Shown: positions 11,911 to 23,200 of the stretch, in pieces
Numbering within the stretch: the stretch's first letter is position 1
Layout: the number at the start of each line of letters is the position of its first letter
Assembly: GCA_902702965.1 (NCBI GenBank)
Contig: CACRXP010000035.1
Span: 1,344,833-1,408,832 of the forward strand
Source: Spirometra erinaceieuropaei
Lineage: Eukaryota; Platyhelminthes; Cestoda; Diphyllobothriidea; Diphyllobothriidae
Direction of reading: 5' to 3'
DNA: 64,000 nt
Program-made: the position numbers and the translations under genes
Notes under the pieces: generated by a model
Databases searched by the model: none
Seen by the model: the letters and a program-made list of their open reading frames with translations, nothing else
What the model was told of the DNA's origin: nothing

Positions 11911-12154
11911 CGGTTCTGACCCTAAAAAGTCTTGTCCCGGAGATTTAACTCCAAGTCCTGCACTGAGTAATTTCTGAAATTATTCACTTGATTATTCTCT
12001 GGAGTTCATATACCAGAAACCGCTGGAGAACGCTGGGGGTCCCACTGAAGAGCCGAACCCCTCGCAGCTGTGTCACGCAGCGGCAGAATATCGGCGAAAC
12101 ACGTGTCTGAGCTTTTAGTAAGTATCTATGTCGGGAGTACGGTATAATACCTTT
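11911..12154. repeat. R1 direct repeat, copy B
   Basis: Direct duplicate of 11190-11433. A decayed relative on the opposite strand is present at 53284-53445. Confidence 0.85.
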
Positions 12155-12194
12155 GACATATGGAATTCATACTACTCGTAGTACTACTTGTTTG

Positions 12195-12345
12195 TAGAAT
12201 GGGCATTACGAGGTTATTCCACAGTTATCCCGTCAGTTGGCAACCTTCCAACCCACGACTTCGGACGCACGTGCTAGCTTCAAGCACTGTGTCGTCGACC
12301 TCACTCTGCCTTCCCAATCCCAGGCCCCAGTCCTGTCCGAGCCGG
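12195..12345 (-). repeat. Dispersed repeat family C, inverted copy
   Basis: Its complement matches 12920-13075, sharing GGACTGGGGCCTGGGA-like, AGGTCGACGAC and CAACTGACGGGATAA words. With the copy at 12920 it forms a smaller inverted pair inside the centre of the long inverted repeat. Confidence 0.6.
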
Positions 12346-12919
12346 TAAGTTGACAGGTGCGCATCTGTCACATTCACCGCAGCGACGATGAACACAACCA
12401 CCTCTACCACCCCGACGCCGACTAACATGTTCCTGATGCTCTGTCAACCACCAACACATCCACTATCAACACCCCCACCCTCAGCTATGTGTTCTCGGCC
12501 CAAGCCTGATATTATTGCGACTAAACATTCACATCTGTGATGGTCTGGTACATTGTGCAGGAACAGGCCTTTTTATCACGCATATACGGTCTGTTTGGCT
12601 TTGTTAGGCAGGGGAACCGAGTTTGACTATGGTCAGACACAACCATATCACCACACATCCCTCATGAACATGTGCATAACGCGTACACCTCTCCAAAACC
12701 CAACATCACTGGCACCTCATACGGGAGTGCAAAGTGTGTTTTTTGGCTCTTTTCTCCGTATGGCTTATCTGCTGCTGGTGAGATCTGAGCGTCCTATCCC
12801 CCTGGTGTGTGAAACCTTGTTACTTGTGTTTGGGGGGCCAGGTCGTGCATGTGGCGCGTGCGCGCAGACGAACTCTCTAGCTCCGACAGTCCTTGGGTCC
12901 ATCCCTTCACCAGACGACC

Positions 12920-13165
12920 GGCCGGTTCGGACAGTGACTGGGGCCTGGGAATGGGAAGGGAGTGTAAGGTCGACGACTACGCATACTTTCCTCACTATCA
13001 ACAATCTGAAGCACCTGAAGCTATCGCGTTACGTCAAAAGCCGTGGTTTGGAAGGCTGTCAACTGACGGGATAAATCGGACCTCGCAGTCGGCCCAGTAC
13101 GTGTTTGTGTGGAGTGACAGACTGGCGGACTAAGAGTCAGGTTGCACTGGCTCCTTCTTAATGAG
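12920..13165 (+). repeat. Dispersed repeat family C
   Basis: It shares ordered words (GGAAGGCTGTCAACTGACGGGATAA, then GGCTCCTTCTTAATG and GGCCTT) with 16985-17270 and 24100-24320. No coding potential is evident. The open frame of 173 codons that reaches it from 12553 is not recognisable. Confidence 0.6.
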
Positions 13166-14318
13166 GCCTTCAGTACACTTCCGCCTAGTGGGATCCGAGC
13201 CGGTTGTGGCGGCACCCCCAGTAGCGGCTCCGGCCACGCCAGCCACCTGCGCTCTTTCCCACCTCTTGTCTTCCTGCTTATGTCTTGATACCGGGCGGCA
13301 GATGCGGCGGAAGTTAACAGCCATTATAGAAGAAGTCACGCTCAAGTCGCCGTGCCTGCTCCCACTCTGGTGTGCAGCACACGGCGGACATCGTCTGTCG
13401 CGACGTTCGAACTGTAGCATGTATGTGTTTAAGCATATGCTTTCTTCTGCCAAGCATTGTGTTCTAGTCTCTGCGGTTTTCCAAGCCCTACCTGCGCATC
13501 TTCAGTCAACAGAACCCCGGGTTTGGTCAATAAAAAGCCCAGTCCGAGCGAAAAAATATGCAAACGTGCACATCGGACGCAAACACAGATGGAATTGAAC
13601 CTAGGGTAAGCGCGAGCCTACAAGAATTCCCGTAGGGCTTGAGCGTCCACGGACGTAAAAACAAGTCGGGTTATGAACGGCGAGGACAGCCAGATAGGAG
13701 CAGACATGTGGCACTAGCGTAGCAGTAACCGGGACAGGTGCTGACTAGGGGCTAGCGGGAGATACTTGGACCTTGGAACTGAAATACGGACAAAACAGAC
13801 AGTAGTAATCACAGTTATTATCCCGGCGTCGCCTCTCGAAGGGGAGCTGTGGGAAATCACTAGCCATTACGACACTTATGACGCACCCCTGCAGGTCTGG
13901 CCGCACAGACATTCACGACACACTTTAAGTGTTGGGGCGCTGATGGAGACTTGTTTGCTTTTAAAACGTCGAGACATGGTCAGTCATGGTCGTAACACTA
14001 TCGGTGAACGCACTTCCAGCATGGTCAATACTCCCAAGAGGACAACGAGTCTGTTGCTTGAGGCTAGAGTGCTGGACTTAATAATGCTAGATAACCAAGG
14101 GACGCGGGCTCTACGCTCAGGTACAGCAACACCCGGAACTGGATAAAGTTGGTTTTGACGGTATTCCTTTTTTCAAAATTATAGGTCGCTAAACATATGT
14201 CTTTAAGAGTCTTAGATTGAACTTCAGCAGGCAACGGGACGAGCATTTCTCGCAAACTGGTCGGTGAACGTCGTCCTTATGATAACGAGTAGACCCGACC
14301 ACTGCTGACAGGACAACG

Positions 14319-14390
14319 GACCTGTAGCTGAGTGGTAGGTCGTTGAGCTTGAAAGTGCTTAATCACAAGAGCACTCGAATTTAAATCCCA
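14319..14390 (+). repeat. tRNA-like sequence in right arm, forward unit
   Basis: A-box-like CCTGTAGCTGAGTGGTAG and weak B-box GAATTTAAATCCC (14377-14389). It is the counterpart of the reverse unit at 10345-10425. Confidence 0.45.
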
Positions 14391-14399
14391 GATTACTCA

Positions 14400-14462
14400 A
14401 GCTTGTGGTTTGAACCAAGGTTCCTCGATTATTGAACTGCTCTACCATTGAGCCATGAGACC
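14400..14462 (-). repeat. tRNA-like sequence in right arm, reverse unit
   Basis: The minus strand reads CATGGCTCAATGGTAGAGCA and GGTTCAAACC. It is the counterpart of the forward unit at 10265-10342, with part of the middle deleted. Confidence 0.5.
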
Positions 14463-15260
14463 GTTGTCCTCTCAGTCGTGGCCGGGGATACTAAAACTGA
14501 AGATCTTCCCCAGGCACCTACAATCAATCCGAAGGCCTGAAGAGACCGTGCTCAGGTCCGACCCTCCTGGATAATTTCACTGTTTACGCTGTCAACGGGC
14601 ATTTCGCTCACGGATCGGCCTGGTAGAACACCTCTGAACCTAATGCAATATCAACGTGGCAACTCCTCCTTCCTCAGACAACGCCCCCACCACCAAATTA
14701 ATCTGTTCGGCTGTATTGCTAAAATAAAAACAGACCCTATAACGAGCTAGAACCATCACGGGCAGGTGTACCGCGAGATGTTTTCCAGTCCTCCTCACCA
14801 TAGCAGGCAAATTTCTAAATTACTGATTTTTCGTCACTAGACAACTGTCAATCAACTGTCAGAATCGGTGAACACAATTGAACTCAACTCCGATTATAAT
14901 CGATATACTGAGCTTCAAAAACCTCCTGATCCCAGATAAGTTTTCAGATCTCTCCGACATGAAATCTGTGACATGCCTGATGGACGATAGCAGACTCTTA
15001 GATTCCCTTTTGTTTGTCGGCGGAAACCGTTATTGGTTGTGCTTGAATACGAAGATCATCCGTACACAACACATCTTCTTCGATCCAGGGCGTTGGTTCA
15101 GAATGGATTTAGCTGTTTGGCCAGATTCTATATAGTGCCGAGTGGGATAGGCCCAAGGGTTTTCAGTTTTATTAGCCGTGGGCAGAGCAAACAACTTTAA
15201 TTACTGTTTGGATAAGAAGTTCTGAGCACACTAAAAAAAATTTCACTTAACCATAAGCTG

Positions 15261-16095
15261 AAAATATAAATAGGTAAGAACGGACGTGACAGGGTATGCT
15301 CATCTGGTGACTGCGGGAAGGACGTATGATACAAAATTGCAACCGTATAACCTATGGATATACTAGCCTGCGGTTTAATGCTTATTACTAGAGGGAGTAT
15401 TTTAAGATGCCAACTGCCCTGGCTACGACTCGTCCAGTTAATAGTGTTGCCATCCGCCCCAGAGACGAGGTAGGCTTTGAAGAGACGATGATTAGCTGTC
15501 TAAGTCCGGAATAATCTGCTACTGTAGAGCAGAACTGAGGACCGAGTGGGCCGAAGACAACGATTACAAAAGTTATTAAGGAATTGCCTGATGCAACTGA
15601 AGCTCTATTTCTCAAAAGACACATTTAATTGCATTGGGGAGTTCAGGTTAATAACCCTGCATCTTCCAGTATCGTATGTTTTGCTGAGCAGTTCTCAGCA
15701 AGCTGCAAAGATTTCCACTTTTCCAAAACTTTCAAATATATATAGGTAAGAACGGACGTGTATGGAAATGACCATCTGGTGACTACAGCAAAAGCTATGT
15801 TCAAATTGTCCTTGGTACAAAACTGAAACCGTGTAATTTAAGAATATACTAGCCTGACTTTCCAACTGCCGTACACTACTCAACACCAGAGGTAGTATTC
15901 AAAGATGCCAACTGCTGTGGCTACGACTCTTCCAATTACTAGCGTTATCATCCGCCCGGAGGAGCGAGGTAGACTTTAAAGACACCATTATCAACTGTCT
16001 AAGTCGGGGTAAATCTGCAACCGTAAATCAAGACAGAGGACCAAGCAGTCTGAAGATAACAATGACAAAAGTTACTAAGGTACTACCTGATGGAA
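15261..16095. repeat. Tandem duplication inside the right arm (period about 470 bp)
   Basis: The segment from ATAGGTAAGAACGGACGTG (15270) to TTATTAAGGAATTGCCTGATG (15597) repeats from 15743 to 16095 with many substitutions. Both copies contain AAGATGCCAACTGC, GGCTACGACTC and ATCCGCCC. The left arm has one copy, with an internal deletion of about 115 bp. Confidence 0.7.
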
Positions 16096-16984
16096 GTGCC
16101 TAGTTGTTAAATGTGAACTAGCCCTCAGCAAAACAGATATTGGAGCAGTTAATTAAAAGTCCTTCCCGATTGTATTCACCTAGTGAGGTCCACAGAAGTC
16201 TGACGCCACGAGGTATTTACTGAAATTTCAAGGACACTTTGAAACTCAGCGGATACCACCGTCTCCAAAAAACACGATAATTTTACATAAGAAATGTTCT
16301 TTTGATACACAGAACACGGTGTACTTACGATTGCATCTGCTACTTCTACTCAAACTTACTAGTCGCTGGATGTCCTGTCAACGTGCGACCTTCTAAATGC
16401 TCCTACTCCTGAGATAACTCTGCCATCAAAATCAAACAAAATCATTTTTGCTTTGCTCAATTGCGTCTCTATTAAAGACGGAAAAACCGCGTCACTTTCG
16501 CGCAGCATGATCATTAGGCACGTGAACAGACATTAGGCACTTGACTATGTGCCTAACCAGTCAACACCGTGTACTGCTCCTCTATAAAGGAGCGGGGGGT
16601 GGACCGTACGGCTTCTGATCGGAAGCATTTAAAAGCACGTCTAAGCAGATTATTTCTACCCCTGCAATCTGAAGGTCTGGCATGTGCGATGAGCACTTCA
16701 CCAAACTTCAAAAAACCGATTTGTCTCTTCCAGAGTGCTCAGTGTTGAATAGGAGCCCTGAAAATGCATGCTCCAACACTCTCAAGTGGAGATTTCGACA
16801 GAAGGAAGTATCGGACGGATGGAAAAATTCAGAATTTGGGAGCTGAACAGTTGTCGATAAAGCTCATGGGTAAAAGACGAGCCCCTACAAAGGGCCGCAA
16901 TGAAGGCCAGATCGGGATATAGCACGCATTATTCAGGCTGTGAGTCCATAACAAATGTCACACACCGGGGGGTCAGTGGCACAC

Positions 16985-17270
16985 CTAGGTGCGGGCTCAT
17001 GCCACGCCAACCACCTTAACCCCATACCCACACCAGATGGCCGCTCGTCCCCGTAGGAGGAGTGATGACGACTCTAGGGATCGTGTCCTCATGACATTCA
17101 GCACATATACCTCGCAGTAAACAATCTAACGCACTTTTAGACTATCATGGTGCGGTGCTTGGAACGCTGCCAACGGACGGGATAACACGATCCTCCCCTC
17201 AGCACGGAGATACAGGTCATAATGGCTTCTCCTTAATGTGGCCTTTATGGCAGTTCAATTCAGTGGCTTT
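16985..17270 (+). repeat. Dispersed repeat family C, copy
   Basis: It contains AACAATCTAACGCAC, GGAACGCTGCCAACGGACGGGATAA and CTTCTCCTTAATGTGGCC in the same order as the copy at 12920. The stretch 16549-16984 before it has no feature I recognise. Confidence 0.55.
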
Positions 17271-17374
17271 GGTGAAATCCATCGTGTGCGGAACAGTCGT
17301 GTGACACGTGCAGACGAGCTGTTTACCTCTGCTAGCAACCAGTAGTTTTGACTCTAGGCAGTAAGTTATTCCCG

Positions 17375-17670
17375 ACAAACACCAGGGAGACCGGAATGGC
17401 CATTTTTGGCCTGCTAGCCGTCGTCAGCCGGTCAAGCCCAACCCCGAAATGTGGCACACCCGAGCCTCGAACTCGCGACCTGTTAGTTAGAAGCGCACGC
17501 CTCTAACCACTGGGCCACGAGTCCGTTGCCCTGTCGGTCTTTTCGATCGGGAATATACAGTGGTGGAGGGGGCGCTCACCGATCGTTCTTACGGAACTCA
17601 CTCGTTTCGTTGTGCCTTACGGGCTCTCTCTCTCGAGCCCAACCAGCAGCCGCACAGCGGCGCATGACTC
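17375..17670 (-). repeat. tRNA-derived SINE family A
   Basis: The minus strand carries a tRNA-like head at 17461-17523: CTCGTGGCCCAGTGGTTAGAG (A-box), then GAGTTCGAGGC (B-box). A tail ending near GGAATG and GGTCTCCCTGGTG follows. Upstream on the minus strand is a module that begins near GCATGCGCCGCTGTGCGG. Other copies or parts are at 11640, 28684 and 63937. Such elements are transcribed by pol III and move with LINE machinery. Confidence 0.75.
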
Positions 17671-17689
17671 TATCTTGATCCCGCCCCAG

Positions 17690-17850
17690 GTGAACGTGGA
17701 CGGAAAGTGCACTAGATGTAGCGCAAGTCGACCCTTACTATGAAAAAGTCACGCAAAGGTCAACGTCCTTGCACCTACTTTATCGTGGGACACATGGTGA
17801 GCATCGTTGACAACGATGGTCGGACTTCACATTCATAGCCTGTTGGGGAA
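17690..17850. repeat. Dispersed repeat family D
   Basis: It carries CACTAGATGTAGCGCAAGTC and GTGGGACACATGGTGAGCATCGTT, shared in order with 50371-50510. The first word also appears at 26145-26225 and, loosely, near 36380. Confidence 0.5.
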
Positions 17851-17977
17851 CTTCTACCAAACAAGAGTTCGCGCTCACACGGCACTCCACCTACCCTTTT
17901 AAACTACTGTGCGCGAAACTGATGCACCAATCAACCAATTTCACAGAGAGACAAAATTACAAAAAGGGAAAAGGGGT

Positions 17978-17983
17978 TTTAAT
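17978..17983 (-). promoter_or_regulatory. Possible poly(A) signal of the MVD gene
   Basis: The minus strand reads ATTAAA about 60 nt after the MVD stop codon (18043-18045). This is a common variant of the AATAAA signal. The position is suitable, but the hexamer is frequent by chance. Confidence 0.35.
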
Positions 17984-18042
17984 TGTGCCTTCAAAAATCC
18001 TTCACAGAAATATGACGGCAAAAGTGCCGCACAGAAGGCGCT

Positions 18043-18066
18043 TTAAGAGTGCGGTCCAGGTCCAAC
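18043..18066 (-). CDS. MVD: MVD last coding exon (24 nt)
   Basis: After a pyrimidine-rich acceptor (minus-strand TTTTTAACTTTTAG) the exon encodes VGPGPHS and a TAA stop. VGPGP is the conserved C-terminal motif that follows the STQ at the end of the preceding exon, and the phase (0) fits. The protein ends sooner after this motif than vertebrate MVD. Confidence 0.85.
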   Translation of the reverse strand, partial: VGPGPHS

Positions 18067-20157
18067 CTAAAAGTTAAAAAGTACCAAATTAAAGGTGTTG
18101 CAGGCTCACACCAATATTAACAGTTCATGAAAATCGGCTGGGTTCTATTTCGGCGCGGTAAGAATGGTAGTCTAAAGCAAACAACAGACGGAAGACTGTC
18201 GGAATTGCAGTCAGATCCCTAAGAAGCACACCCACGTGGGTATTAGTCCATACGCCATGGACTAAAGAATTACACGTCCACCACTATTAGTGTGCCTAAA
18301 TTACACAAAGCCTATACTGTGGACTGAAGTTACCTTGCGGACTGGGACCGGAGTTTTTGGGTCTAGTTACAAGCGTTATGCGAAAATCAGTGCTGAAGGC
18401 CACCGACTTTTCAGCAGGAAATCCACGTCTGACAACAGCGGCTCCACCACTCAAGGACCCCAAGCAAGGACGTCGGATTTAGAAAACCTCTCGAGGACTA
18501 GCAAAAAATGCTGGCTTTAAATTACCGCTGCGTGAGTATTGCTGTGAGGTCCTAGGGCCCCCACTTATGCGCCCAATCTCTCCTTCTTCCCCTTCCCCCT
18601 CCCCCAAGTTACGCCATATAGTAACAGAAAATTGGAGAAACACAGTCCGAAGTTTCATGCAGTGCTCGTGTTGGGAGCAGGATGACATGATTTACTGTAC
18701 TTGTGCATGAGAGAGAAGAAGATGAATCTAATAAATATAATAACTGTCCAGATACTGATCTGTTCAACACAACAAGGATTTTATGCCGTTGCAGTTATAC
18801 CAATAAAGGAGTAGTTTGCGCACTATCAACACTGTCGGTTACTGTGGAACACGACTGCCCACCCCACATCCGCGATTTCCTGGTCAAAAAAGCCTGATTG
18901 TTCCACGGTGACCTCTTTTTGTGAAACGTGAATCAAAAAGAAAACAACAATAATCGGTAACTATGGGCGTGCACGCCAGTGCTTTTATTACTGTCACGCG
19001 CCTACTTGTTTCATTTCGGTAGGCATGTTATCTTACAGTTGATTTTCCGTCTGACGTTAAGATGAGTAAATGTATGGGCTAAGGCTAGGTTTAAGGTTAG
19101 GGTGGAGTTAAAGGTTGGGTTTGAGGTGAGGGCTAAGGTTGGGGTTACGTTTGCCTGCCACACACCGTCTCACTCAACCCAGCCTTCTTTGACCAGTAAC
19201 CTCGAATTACCTGTTTTCAGCCCCTTTTACACGCCGTTATTTGAATCTTTTAGATTGAGCGGTCTGTTCCGGCACCTCGTCATCGTAATAAAGTAAACAT
19301 GTCAGAAATATGAGTTATGATATGAGTTATGTGATAAAACTAATATTAACATCCTTCCAGTACTACAGAGGTCCGTCGGATCCACTTCTTCGGTTGGGTT
19401 ACACATCCAATCCTCGTAAAATAGATTTACCTGTGTGCTTATCACGTAGCGAATGCCTCCTGGTTTCAGCGGAAGTCGCTCCAAGAGGGTCTGAAATGAA
19501 GATGGAAAATAACCAGAAATAAATGAAGGAACGTGCGCCTCACAAAAGCATGACTAGCCCGGAAGCCGCTGTTGCAATAAAGATAAACAAAGTAGTTGGT
19601 ACCTGTATTGTCTTTCTAGCAGCTACACAAGTTCCATTAGATATTGGGGGCGGAAAGGGTCAACTTTACTTTCTAGCAAGGTCGGACATGCCAAAATGTC
19701 CATACTTGTATGACCACGAGCTAAGGAGAGTTTTGAATCTTCTTTCTTAATGAAAAACAATCTCTGCTCGAAGACAAGTGTTCATTGTACGAGGAAGAAC
19801 CATACAAAATGGTTTCGTCCCTAAGGATTTAAGGACACATTTTAGTTTTGGATGCAGGCCTATGCTACAAAAAGATGGTGAAGGTGCAGATTCCTCATCC
19901 AATTTCCTTGCGGATTTCTGGGCCCCAAAGTAAGCATGACATGACATGTAATATTAGGCCCAGACTGTGGTCCAAAAACGTTGGGACCTCACCACGCGCC
20001 GAATGGTCTACCATTAGAAGTTTAAAGGACTCCAGAAGCAGTCGAACTGAAGGTGTAAGGCGCGGGTTGGTGTGAGTCAGGAAGTTGAGTTGACTAGTCA
20101 GTATAGCTGGTCGCGTGACTGCAACCGAGCAGGGGTTCTGGTTGTTGTTGTTGCTGT

Positions 20158-20249
<92 letters not shown>

Positions 20250-23200
20250 GGCCGGAAATAGCTCCTAACGCGAGAAATTGGCCTTTGACATGTCTAGGCA
20301 AAGTGCGCAGAGAATGGCCCTGTTGTCTAAACACACGGCTAAGTCGTGGCCCTCCGAACTGCAGTTGCCTTGATCGGCTTCGTGAAAGGACAGTTTACTA
20401 CCGCTCCTGCATCACATGGTAGACATCTCCATTCATACACCAGTTTAAGGACTCAAGATTGCACTGGACGGCGACAGCTGATGCTACATTACATCACGGA
20501 TGCCTATTCGTAACATAACTAAGGGTTGTGACCTATCAGCCAGATCGGTGCTCAATCACGCCTGTAGGTAATGTTGCTGCGTGTTCCGAGACCGCTACCT
20601 TCGCGGCTAGCCTTCGTTGCATCCCCATTATTCACCAACCGTGGACGCGTCGAGTGGTCCTCAAAACAGGTTAACAGGCAGGTCCAGGCTTTCTGGGAAA
20701 AAGACAGAAAAACCAGCAGGCCCTCTGAATGCCAGCGAAAGTTTTAAGGTCTTATAGGCTTCATGGTTTTCTCTGGTCTGGCGATCGAGTCCTACTGAGA
20801 GACAAGACGGAGATCTCTTAGAGATAGGGGGGAGATCAGAAAAAGACGGAGGAGTGCTAACTTCATCTTCCTTGGTGGAGAGCTGTACAGGCGGGTATTG
20901 CAATCCTCTGACTTTTAGTGTGTGGCCTGCCGCGGTTGTGGTAGGGGCAGAATCAGTGCTGAAGGATTGTTCCATGCGCCTCTGTTTGGCGGCCCTCACA
21001 TCGTCTCCGTCAGCTTCGTTCGGTCCGGTTCCATCCTCTGGTCTCTGCTCGCCAAAACGGGCAGCAAGCAGGGCAAGCACCCAGGCGACGTCGTCTTTGA
21101 GGATCAGGAGGAAGGCGTTCGGGCCTGCGTCAAAGGTGTAGGCTAACTGCAAGGTGAAAGCAGGACGGCAATGCAGGAGTGACAGTTTTGATAATGAGCA
21201 GGGCAGCGTGGTGGTGGTGNNNNNNNNNNNNNNNNNNNNNNNNNNNNNNNNNNNNNNNNNNNNNNNNNNNNNNNNNNNNNNNNNNNNNNNNNTGGTGGTG
21301 GTGGTGGTGGTGGTGGTGGTGGTGGTGGTGGTGGTAATCTAGAGTTAAACAGCACTGATTGAACACTCACCACCGTGCGTCCGCAGTGTTGGTTGACTAG
21401 GTGTACAAAACGCATGACAGCAAAGCTCGTCTCGTTGAGGAAGACGGCCGGCGGCCAAGAGTCGAGGCAGGCAGCATGCAGTGCATTGCTCTCGCGCATT
21501 GTCAGCTCGGCGAGAGCGGAGAAATCGCGACGCTGGAGAGCCTCGATGAATAGGGGCAAACGCTCCGCGATTGCGGTCTTTCGTGCCTCTCGGAAGAGGC
21601 AACTAGTCTGCATAGTGGTGCGCATTGACACAGTCGATCCCACCGTCTTTCTGTCGGCACTTATCTGTACGAGAGAACATGGCGGGGGGACATTGTGGAC
21701 AGCCGGCGCTCGTGATAATAGAGATACCGGTCAAAACAGCATCAGAAATGTGCGTTTGGTCGGACAGAGGGTCTTTTGTGTGAGAAACAGCGCAGCTCGT
21801 TGTGGGGACTCAGTCCACGTCCAGATCAAAAGGCAGACACGCAGAACAAAAGACAAAAACCACGCTCATCCGAGACAGCGTCAGGAGTAGTGCCCAGTCA
21901 ACAAGACAAAAGGGTATGGCTAGCTTAGATTCTAAAGGTACGACCGCTCCTTCATTAAGTACGATAGTGAAGTGGTGCGGAGTCGCGACATTTAGCGCGT
22001 CAGATTTATGAAAGTGAAGGATGCGCTGTAGTGTCGTCGGGATGGATTCCCCCAAGTCGATTTCCCTCTCTGCCCTAGTGAGCATTTATCCATCCCAAGC
22101 GCCTTTCACCAAAGGAATTCCCACGGGAGGAGCTACATGCAATTCCGTAGGTTGTCTAGGCTAATGCGGGTCACCTTACCAAACAGAGAAATTTGTGGAA
22201 ATTGGCAGTCGCTTGGGACAGCAAGGCAGCCACGCTAAGTGAGCCAGGGAAGAGGTTAGAGGTGCATCCGAAAGAAAAGCAAATTAATCACACTAACTGC
22301 AAGCCGATTGTGGCTCGTGGACGCAGAACAAGTGGTCAAAACAACATATGAAAAGGGATGTCTCGTCCCTATCTCGTCACAGTCCGCCAGTGACAATACT
22401 CCTATGCCGAAGCCTTGTGCTGTGGAGACTGGAGGAAATGCAAAATGTTCTGATGACGCCGAAGGTCAAAAAATCAAAAGATACGATTGTCGTGTGCTGG
22501 GGCGATAGTTTGCGTTCATAAAGACGGTTTATGGACACTAGTCCCTCTGAAATGGGCCAATTATCCGCCACGACGACACAAACCTATTGTCGGTGAAATC
22601 GCACATGTCTGGAGCCTTGAGTAGGGTACTTCAGGCTGCCTTCAAATGCCCAGTTGGTCCGAGTGACACCGAATACAGGCACTGATCGTCCAAAATCTGA
22701 GCGAAATGGTCAGGGCTGTCAAGAAGATGTGCAGCGGAAAAGATGCGGGCGCATCCTCAATTCCGGCAATCTACACAAACAACGGTTTTCTACTCAAGGA
22801 ATGTCATCCCTCAACCTATTTCCCCTTTCCCGCAAGGAAAATCGAGATGATCTCATACTAAATTTCCACATTATAAATGGTCTGGACTGCTGCCTTGTCT
22901 CCAGTGATTTTTTCGCCCAGGCTAACACGCCCATGTTGCGCGATCATCCCCTAAAACCACGCACTAAGAAGGCAAGGATCAGTTGACGCAAATCTTTTTA
23001 TAACTACAGAGTGGTTGCAGCGTGGAGCGCCGCACCCACTGATGTTGTCCTTTCCTCTTGTGCAAATTTATTGAAGTAAAAACTCGACGCGCATTGGGTT
23101 CCTCACTTACTAGTCACTCACCCACACAACCGGTCACAGCACTTGCGTGTGATCATATTACTTGCAATAAGTGAGTAGATGTTTGTATTTAGTTTTTCAC

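Larger units (their letters stand above)
8839..16548. mobile_element. 7.7-kb long-inverted-repeat (foldback) element
   Basis: Sequence reading inward from 8839 reappears as its complement reading inward from 16548, starting with ATAGTCAAGTGCCTAATG. The arms run 8839 to about 11085 and about 13680 to 16548. The right arm is longer because of an internal tandem duplication, and the left arm has lost about 115 bp at the matching place. The motif GTGCCTAA recurs at the tips, twice in each arm plus once just outside the right one. No transposase or polymerase frame was found, so if this is a transposon it is non-autonomous. It could also be an inverted duplication of a repeat-rich block. No target duplication was identified. 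Confidence 0.7.
13680..16548 (-). repeat. Right arm of the long inverted repeat
   Basis: Complementary to 8839-11085. It contains the second tRNA-like pair (14319-14461) and a tandem duplication (15261-16095). An 85-codon frame at 14878-15135 matches the left-arm frame but carries a premature stop relative to it. Confidence 0.75.

Noticed and set aside
9613..15135. Matching 85-90 codon frames in the two arms (9613-9885 minus, 14878-15135 plus) as a conserved gene
   Set aside because: The frames match only because the arms are inverted copies. The differences are mostly amino-acid-changing and one copy stops early, so there is no sign of selection.
18530..18575. Alternative last MVD exon with a VGALGP-like motif
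   Set aside because: There is no pyrimidine tract before it, and its phase does not join the exon ending at 19431. The exon at 18043-18066 has both, and an exact VGPGP.
20098..20422. Open frames with long poly-Asp or poly-Ser
   Set aside because: They are translations of the (GAT)n microsatellite inside an MVD intron.
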